Part shown: one piece after another, positions 35,901 through 44,900 of the stretch
Numbering within the stretch: the stretch's first letter is position 1
How the letters are laid out: every line of letters begins with the position of its first letter
NCBI RefSeq assembly: GCF_019393635.1
Contig: NC_057861.1
Location: 58,326,532 to 58,390,531, forward strand
DNA length: 64,000 nt
From: Dromiciops gliroides
Lineage: Eukaryota; Chordata; Mammalia; Microbiotheria; Microbiotheriidae
Reading direction: 5' to 3'
Position numbers and translations under genes: made by a program
The notes under the pieces: generated by a model
Told to the model about the DNA's origin: nothing
Seen by the model: only the letters and a program-made list of their open reading frames with translations
Databases searched by the model: none

Positions 35901-38900
35901 TTGCCTCACTAAAAAAGAACAACAACAACAACAAAAAAAAAAAACAAAAGAAACAAAAAGGGCTTTTGTCACTGTAAAAGAAATAAGAGAAAGCTCAAAG
36001 AGGTGCAGGAATCATCCACACATAGTTCAGACTTCTCAGAGATCTGGTCCTCAGGGAAGGGAAGATATCACCTAGCTTAGGACCCTCTTGAGTTTGTTGC
36101 CTGGCCCAGGTTCAGGGGACCAAAAGATATGGCAGATGTGGCTGCTGAGCTCCCATCAGTGACCTTGCCACAGGAGCAGAGCAAGGGAGATGTCCAGATC
36201 TTCAGAAGAAGGAAGAGAGCGGAACCTGTCAAATCTCCTGTGAGCTTGGCTGCAACTCCTGGCAAAATTATAGGAGGCATCATGAAGTAATGGCTTTGGG
36301 GCATTCAGAAAGGGACACACCACTCACCTAGCTTCATCAAGAAGAGATCAGGAGCAGCTCAGTGGCGCAGTGGATGGAGCATTGGCCCTGGAGTCGGGAG
36401 GACCTGAGTTCAAATCCGGCCTCAGACACTTAACACTTACTAGCGGTGTGACCCTGGGCAAGTCATTTAACCCCAATTGCCTCACACACACAAAAAAAGA
36501 GAGAGAGATCGTTCCAGATTAACCTCATTGCCTTTAAAAAAAAAAAAAAAGACCATTAGACTTGTAGACCAGGGGAATGTCACAAACCTACTATACCAGC
36601 ATATTCATAAAGCTCGTGGCATGCTCTTCTTAATGCGTTGACATCTCTTAGGGCATACCCTATGGCTCTATCCTCAGACCTATGCTAGTGAATTTAGGGA
36701 CTATTAAGATAACCCTGAGAGGTAGATACTATTTTTTTTTGGTGGTAAGTTTATTTATTTGTTTGTTTGTTTGTTTGGTGAGGCAATTGGGGTTAAGTGA
36801 TTTGCCCAGGGTAATAGAGCTAGTAAGTGTCAAATGTCTGAGGTCAGATCTGAACTCAGGTGCTCCTGACTTCAGGGCCAGTGCTCTATCCACTGCGCCA
36901 CCCAGCTGCCCCAGTAGATACTATTTTTATCCCCATTTTACAGATGAGGAAACTGAAGCAAACAGAAGTTAAGTGGCTTGCCCATAGTCACACAATTAGT
37001 TGGGGTTTGAGGCAGGGTTTTAACTTAGCTCTTCCTGACCCAGTTCCAGTGGTCTATCCACTGTTCCATGAAGTACCTTTAAAATACCACATCTGCAGAG
37101 AGAACATACTTACCAAATTTACAGGTGGCACAAAATGATAGGAATAGCCAATGCATTAGATGACAGGATCCCCCCAAAAATCTCTGTGGCCTATAACAAT
37201 AAACAATATCTGGGCAGCTGGGTGGTGCAGTGGATAAAGCACCAGCCCTGTATTCAGGAGGACCTGAGTTCAAATCTGGCCTCAAACACTTGATATTTAC
37301 TAGCTGTGTGACCCTGGACAAGTCACTTAACCCTCATTACCCCTCAAAAACCAAACAACAACAACAATAACAAAAAAACAAAACAATGAACCATGTCTAA
37401 GAAGATGAAATTTCATTGAAATAAATGTAAAGCATTTTTTTTCATCAACAGGAAAATGTGGCCAGGTGATTTATGTTTAAAAGAAGGGGGGGGGGCGGCT
37501 AGGTGGCGCAGTGGATAGAGCATGGGCCCTGGATTCAGGAGTTCCTGAGTTCAAATCCGGCCTCAGACACTTGACACTTACTAGCTGTGTGACCTTGGGC
37601 AAGTCACTTAACCCCCATTGCCCCGCAAAAAAAAAAAGGGGGGGGGGCGTTTCAGTGGCCTGTGTGTTCTGTATGAGTCAGGAGCATGACAAGGCAGCCC
37701 AAATGCCAGCATTGCCGCCCGCCCTGAGGGTCTTGGTGGGCCCAGAGTAAGGCAGCTGATGGGCCTGCTCTCCTCCACCCTGGTCATGCCACCACTAGAA
37801 AATTGGGGCCACTTCTAGAAGGACACTGACAGCGGCCCACTCGTGTACTGGTGTTCATGTGGAGGGGGCTGAATAGTAAGCCGTGCAAAGAATAAGTGAA
37901 GGAACTGTAGTCGGTAGCCTGGAAAACGTGGTAGTGGTGTTGGTGTTTGTCCTTCGTCCTTGAAGAGGACCACAGCATCAAGAAGGTGATGTCATGACTT
38001 GTACTGAATTGGATTTAAGTAATTAGGGAGGGCTGTGCAAAGTCACCAGCCTCACTCTTTCCTCCAGAGCCATCTAGGTCCAGTGGCAAAATATAGATCA
38101 GGATGACTGGAGATGACCCAGAATGCAGTGGGAGACCTTGGCCTTTTTAAGCTAAGGTCTTTTCCCAGTTTCTCTTTGTCTGAGGCAAAGCCTATTCAGT
38201 TATTAAGTAATAAATGAAGCAAAGAATGGCTTCTTTTAACTAGTCAAAAAAAATCAATCTATGAGGAAAAGACCCTCAGGGTTTCTGGCAAAAAGAAACA
38301 ATTGCTGTTTACACTCACTCTGAGCCATCAGAGCCCAAACAATTTAGATTGGGATGTACTATTAGCCAATCAATGAGAGCCAGAGAGATTTGGGTTTAAG
38401 GCATGGTCCTTAAGAAAGAAATCTAGCCCATAAACCCCAAGGTATCTTGTGATGCTTCAGTGATCAAAATTTATATTCCATAAGACACACCAGAACACAG
38501 GGATGCTAAGTCTCCAAGTGTTTGAAGGGCTCCCATGGGGAAGAACCATTAGACTTTTTTCTGCTCAACCCCACAGAACAGATTAGAACAATGGGAGTAA
38601 GTCACAGAGGCACATCTATGCCAAATAGAAAGAAAAACTTCTAACAATCAGAACCATCCAAAAGTGCTTTTGAAAGCGGCTGAAGGAGCCCTTGCCAGGA
38701 TCTCATGGAGAAGGTCCAGTACAGGACTGGGCCGGCCATTCTCAGTGCCTCCTGGGGCCCCTCCAGTCCAGAGGGTTTGTGATTCCAGCAGTCTGAATGC
38801 ATCCTGCACGTGGGGATCAAATTACATCTGGGCTTCAGAGACATTCTTCCCCAGGTGCACCCCCTCCCACACAGCGTCCTTATCCCCCAGGTCACCCCCA

Positions 38901-41900
38901 GAAAAGTGTTTGTGGAATGCAAATCAACCTTAACCTTTTGTGTTTTTCAGTTACTGATGAACAAGCAGATTGGACTCAAACGATATGAAGTGGAAGGAAG
39001 GAAAGTTCTTTTCTATTTCGATGAGGTAGGTAATCAGTCACAATGCCTTGGCCTGTCTCCACAAAGAACTCTTCTTTTTCTTTGCAGGGCAGTACAACTG
39101 ATGAAACAGAGACTCCATGATACACATGGGGAATGGATTTTGTTTTCTTTTTTCTTTTTTTTGGTGAGACAATTGGGGTTAAGTGACTTGCCCAGGGTCA
39201 CACAGCTAGTAAGTGTCAAGTGTCTGAGGCCAGATTTGAACTCAGGTCCTCCTGAATCCAGGGCCAGTGCTTTATCCACTGCACCACCTAACTGCCCCAT
39301 GGGTTTTGTTTTTCTGCCTTCTCATTTGGGGGCAGGGGGATGGAGAGAAGAGGGAGGGAGAAATTTAGGAATTGAAAATAAAATTGACTTTAAAGAAATT
39401 AAGAAATGAGGCTCCATTCACAACAGAGCTCCGTGTATGAAGAAGGCAGGCTTGTTGACTCCAAATCCAGTCTTCCTTCCACTAACCCTGGGTTTGAGTC
39501 CAGGCTCTGCAACTTAATACCAGTGAATCTGGGCCAGTCATTTAACATCAGGACCTCAGTTTTCTCATCTGTGAAAAGGGTATAATAATGTTGACACTAC
39601 CTGTCTCACTGAGAATGTTTTGAAGAAAGTAATATAAAAATGTGTTATTATCACTAGCTTTGACTCTCCTAAAGGAAGGCATTGAAATTCTGTAAAAGTA
39701 ACAACAACAACAATAAAAACTAACATTTATATGGTGTTTACTCTGTACCAGACACTGTGCCAAGCACTTTGCAAGTAATATCTCATTTGATCCTCACAAC
39801 AGCCTCAGGAAGTGTTATTATTATCCCTGTTTTACAGATAAGGAAACTGAGACAAACAGAGGTTAAGTGACTTGCCCAGGGTCATAGCTGGTAAGTGTCT
39901 GAGACTAGATTTGAACTCAGGTCTTTCTGATTCCAGGCCAGTGCTCTGTTGTGCCACCACCTGTATTAGGGTTGTTGTTTTTTTTTCATCTATCAAATAG
40001 GGAAAATAAAAACCTACCTACTCTGTCAGTATCATGAGGTGTATTGTGGGATAACAGAGAGAACTCGACACCAGAAAATCAAAGTGTTATAAACATTCAG
40101 TTCAATGCATCAAACATTTGGTACATGCCCACTAAGTGCTAGTTCTTGATCTCAGTGGTGGAGGCCTACAAAGTTAAAAATGAGACTTCTTGTCCCCCAG
40201 GAATCTATATTATACAGTGTACTGTCCAATACAACACTTACACAGATAGTTAAATACAAGAAAGCTTGAGTAAACAGAGACCACCACCAAATGGAGGAAC
40301 CAAAGATTAGTTTGTGGTACAATAATAGCAATAATAGCTTCACATTTATGTAACCTTTTACAGTTAGAACTCACTTCATATATTCGTGTCTCATTGGGTC
40401 CCCCCAAAACCTATAAGATACAGAATACAGAATTACCATCGATGTTTTACATATCCAACTAAGCAAAGTCACGCCAAGGACGTTCAAGGACAAAAATGAA
40501 AGGACAACAATTGTTTTTTCAACTGAAAAGATCTGTAATTATGGTAACAAACTTTTTGCCATCAAGAACAGTGGAACTACCACCCAGGGACCCTGACATC
40601 CCAGTCTTGGATATGGTTCTAGGGAAAGTAGTAACAGCACTAAAGTGAACAAAGATAGGAAAAGCAGTTGGACTGGATAAAATGTAGATGGGAAAAGATG
40701 CAATTGTAAGAATCCTGAAGGATCAATACACAAGGTCTCTGAAGAAGTAGAGAGCATAAGCTTGGAAGAAATCTTAGACCTCATCAATGCCAAAAAGGCA
40801 ACTAAGACAACACCAACAGCTCTTGACCTGTACGCCTACCATACCATCTATACAAGTATGTGTGCTCTCGAGACAGGAATTGATGGTATCCTCAACTTAA
40901 AGCACTAGCAGGGAACAAGCAAGCAAACAACACCCAGCAATGGACACCATCTTTGCCATTTTGCATTTGCCTAAAAGGTGTAGAGAAATAAAACCTCATT
41001 ATGCGTATCATTTGTTGATTATGAAAAAAAGCATTTCATCAGTAGAGACCTTAAAAGCTCTCTTCTGACGCTGTCCCCCACCGATACAGAAAAAATGTTC
41101 AATATTCCTTGAAAGATTTGGCAACAAAAATAATCCTGTTAAGTCCTCTCTGAGGAGGCAGCTAGGTGGCTCAGTGGATAAAGCACTGGGCCTGGAATCA
41201 GGAAGGCCTGAATTCAAATCTGGTTTCAGACACATGCTAGCTGTGTGACCCTGGTCAAGTCATTTAACTTAATCCACTGGAAAAGGAAACAGCAAACCAC
41301 TCCAGTATCTTTGTCAAGAAAACCCTATGGACAGTGCTGGCAGGCTATGATTCATGGGGTCGTGAAGAGTCAGATACAACTGCACAACCAAACAACAACA
41401 AAGTGCATTCTGATAATGAACATCAAACAAGACATACAACATATGAGGGAGATGTGTGCCCACCAAAAGCATTTTCCATCATTACGGAGCAGATTCAGCT
41501 GAAGAGGGTTTTTCTGTGGATGGTGAGCATCCTCCAGATGCTCCTGTCTCTTAGATGACATTATGCTTGGTGACATCAACCCTTTGAACACTGCAGACAC
41601 TCCTGAAAGATCCATGTAACCACTCAGAAGAATTTGGCCTGAAAGACTTATCTGTGCCTGTTTCTATCCCCCTTGATAGAGTATAATCTCCTTGCAGGCA
41701 GGAACACTCCACTCCACTGGTAAATTTCCTTGTGGGTGGGAGGCTTTACATTGAATTGAATCACCAGCAGAAAGTTGGCTAAATAGAGGATGAATTTCTG
41801 CATCACCAGAAATCCAGGAAGACTAGCTACTAAGGCACCAATGGCTTTGCGATCTACTTATGTGGAGCCCCCATCCAGATAAAATCAGAGAACCTCAAAG

Positions 41901-44900
41901 TGTTGAAGTATTTATGGATAGGGAGATGGAGACTTAGAGAAGGGATTCTATAATCTTTAGACTCCAAATCCCCAAGCATATCGCTTCTCAATTGTTGGTG
42001 TCTACTTAGGGCTGGGGTTTTTTAAACAATAAGGAACAGAAACCCTATCCTTTGGGGAAAACAAGCATCTGATATATATCTCTTTTTGGAAGTCTTGGAC
42101 ATTTTGTGCCTGCTCTCTGCTTTCTTCATGTGATATCTAACCATGCGATCAGGTCTAGAGCTAACCTCACACTTGTCTTTCTATAGATTCCAAGCCAGTG
42201 CTTGACTTGTGTAAGATTTCAGGCTTTCCGAGAGTACATTGTTGGGAAGACTGCCCCCATGCCAATCACTGTGTATGACTACTATGAACCAGGTAGGTCC
42301 TTCAAAAAATCAGCCCCCCAGACCTCCCTGAGCCCCTACTGCTGCCACTGTTGCTCTGAGCAATCTGAACCTTGTCTGCTTTCTCTCCATGTAGCATTTG
42401 AAGCAACCCGCTTCTATAACGTCAGTGAAAGCAGCCCCCTGGCCAGGGAACTGTGTGATGGGCCCACGTGCAATGAGGTGGAAAGTTCAGCTAGTCAGGG
42501 ACCTGGTAAGTTTTGGGGGGTTGGCAAGGATACAACTGTTAGACTTGGGGAAAACCAAGATGGAGAGCTAGGTGACTCAGTAGAGAGTGCTGAGAAGACC
42601 TGAATTCAAATTTGGCCTCAGACACTTGCTAGCTGTGTTTGCCTCAGTTTCCTTATCTGTAAAATGAGCTGAAGAAGGAAATGGCAAACCACTCCAGTAT
42701 CTTTGCCAAGAAAACCCCAAATGGGGTCACAGAGAGTCAAACACAACTGAAAAATGACTGAAAACAACAACAAGATACCTTGAGGATTTCAATCCAAGTC
42801 AGTCTGAATCCCAGTTGAGAACTTGTTAAAATGTCAAAACTATTCTCCTAGCAGCGATTAGTTTCATATCTGGCTTGCCCTGCCCTGTGAAACACAGAAT
42901 GAAATAAGCCGTAGAATTCTAGAATCTCAAAATTGGAAGAGACTTCTGAGGTCATCTAGTCTAACCCTGACCAGTGCAGGAATCATCTATCCGCATACCT
43001 TAGGATGGCAAAGAATTAAATGAAATTAATCAAATAAAAAATTGCAACTCTCTTCCACAAGGGAAGGCCATCCCCATTGTCATCATCACCAACGCCATCT
43101 TCACTATCCTGTAGAACATCACAGTCACTGTAATCATCATAGGCAAATAACCCACATATAGCAATTCAAGGTTTGCTTACTGCTTTGCATGCATGACTTT
43201 GTTTGATCTTCACAACGACCCTCTGAGGTAAGTGCTATTATTATGCCCATTTGAAAGATGACGAAGCTGAGGCAAGCTAAGGTTAAGTGACTTGCCCAAG
43301 ATCACACAGCTGATAAGTGTCTGAGGCATGTTTCCAGCTCAGGTCTCCCTGGCTCCGAGTCTATCACTCTATCCCCTATGACATCTAGCTGTCTCATTAT
43401 CACTTTTATCACCTCCTCAATTGCTGCCACCATCATTCTTACCACTGATATCACCACCACCATCTGTAAATGTCTTAAGCCTTATCGAACAACAGTCAGA
43501 TTTCCAGGGCACTGGCTCCTCTGCTTGGAGGTGGTTTAGGGGATCTTTGCCTTCAGATTGAGGACTTGTTCTTTTCACTGGTTTCTAAGCTTTCACTGAT
43601 CACTGAACCCTGGCTGAAGGTACAGTGTGCCTTGGAACTCCCTGCTTCTCCTGGCTAACAGCACTGCCAGCCCTGGTTCCTGATCACCTTCCCCATGTCT
43701 TCTTCTGCCCCAGGGTTGGGTCCTCACTTCCTGTACCCATTTCCTCTTTCTCTTCTACCACTTCTCTCCACAAAATCCAGGCCAAAAGCACAAGTTTTCC
43801 TATGGCTTATTTATTAAAGAAAATAGAATATTCTGATTCAGAAATAAGAACCAGGAGAATTTAATGAAGGTAACACAGCAGATAAAGCAGTAGGCTTGAA
43901 ATTAGGCAGACTCATCTTCATGAATTCAAATCTGGCCTTGCTAAGGCCAGCCGATCTATTGTGGACCCCACTGTGTCCTTGATCCAATCTCTTCCCGTCT
44001 GCTTAGTGAGCATAGCATGCCTATCTCTGTGTCTCAGCTTCAGTTTCATTCCATCTACTGCGTCCTTTCCTGTTGCCCCAACATTACCAGGTCTCCTCAT
44101 CCTTAAAAAATAAAAAATAAAAACCCTCCCTTTGAGTTAACCCATCACCTCATCTCTCCTCCCTTCCATAACCAAACTTCCAGGAAAAAAGGCACATATA
44201 CTAATTAAATTCATTTTCTCATCTCATTCTCAATCAGTTCATCATCAAGTATTTGTTAACCTCTCTACACTGCGCTGGCACTGGGGGCACAAAGACAAAA
44301 AGAGTAACAATCCCTGCTCCCAGGGAACTTTCGTTATATGGGGAAGGCAGCATGTACAGGTGTAAATGTGCATAGGCATAAATACAAGGGAGTGTAAGGC
44401 CCTTACAGGAGCTTGGGAGGACACCAGCAATAGAGATCAGGAAAGACTCCACATAGAACTGATTGAACCGCATTTTAGAGGAAATGGGAGATCCTCTGAT
44501 GTGGAGGTAAGGAGGGAGTGCGTGCCAAGCATGGGGTTGGCCGATGCAGTCACAGAAATGGGAGGTGTGGTGCCACGTGTGAAGAACAGGGAGAAGACTG
44601 GTCTGGCTAGCCCATTGAGTGATATGTGAGGAGTCTGGCAAAGCAGGTTGGAGCCAAGTTAGGAAGTGCGTTAAGAGCTAAACAGAGGAGTTTGTATTTG
44701 GTCGTAGCATTGGGGCAGCTAGGTAGCACAGTGTGATGAAGCATCAACCCTTGATTCAGAAGGACCTGAGTTCAAATCCGACCTCAGACACTTGACACTT
44801 GCTAGCTATGTGACCCTGGGTAAGTCACTTAATGCTCATTGCCCCACAAAAAATAAAATAAATATATATATTTGGTCGTAGAAGCACCCTCTAGCTCCTG

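Noticed and set aside
38810-39409. 199-codon open frame around a CPAMD8 exon
   Set aside because: Only 38951-39025 is the exon; the upstream part is intron and the downstream part is antisense SINE.
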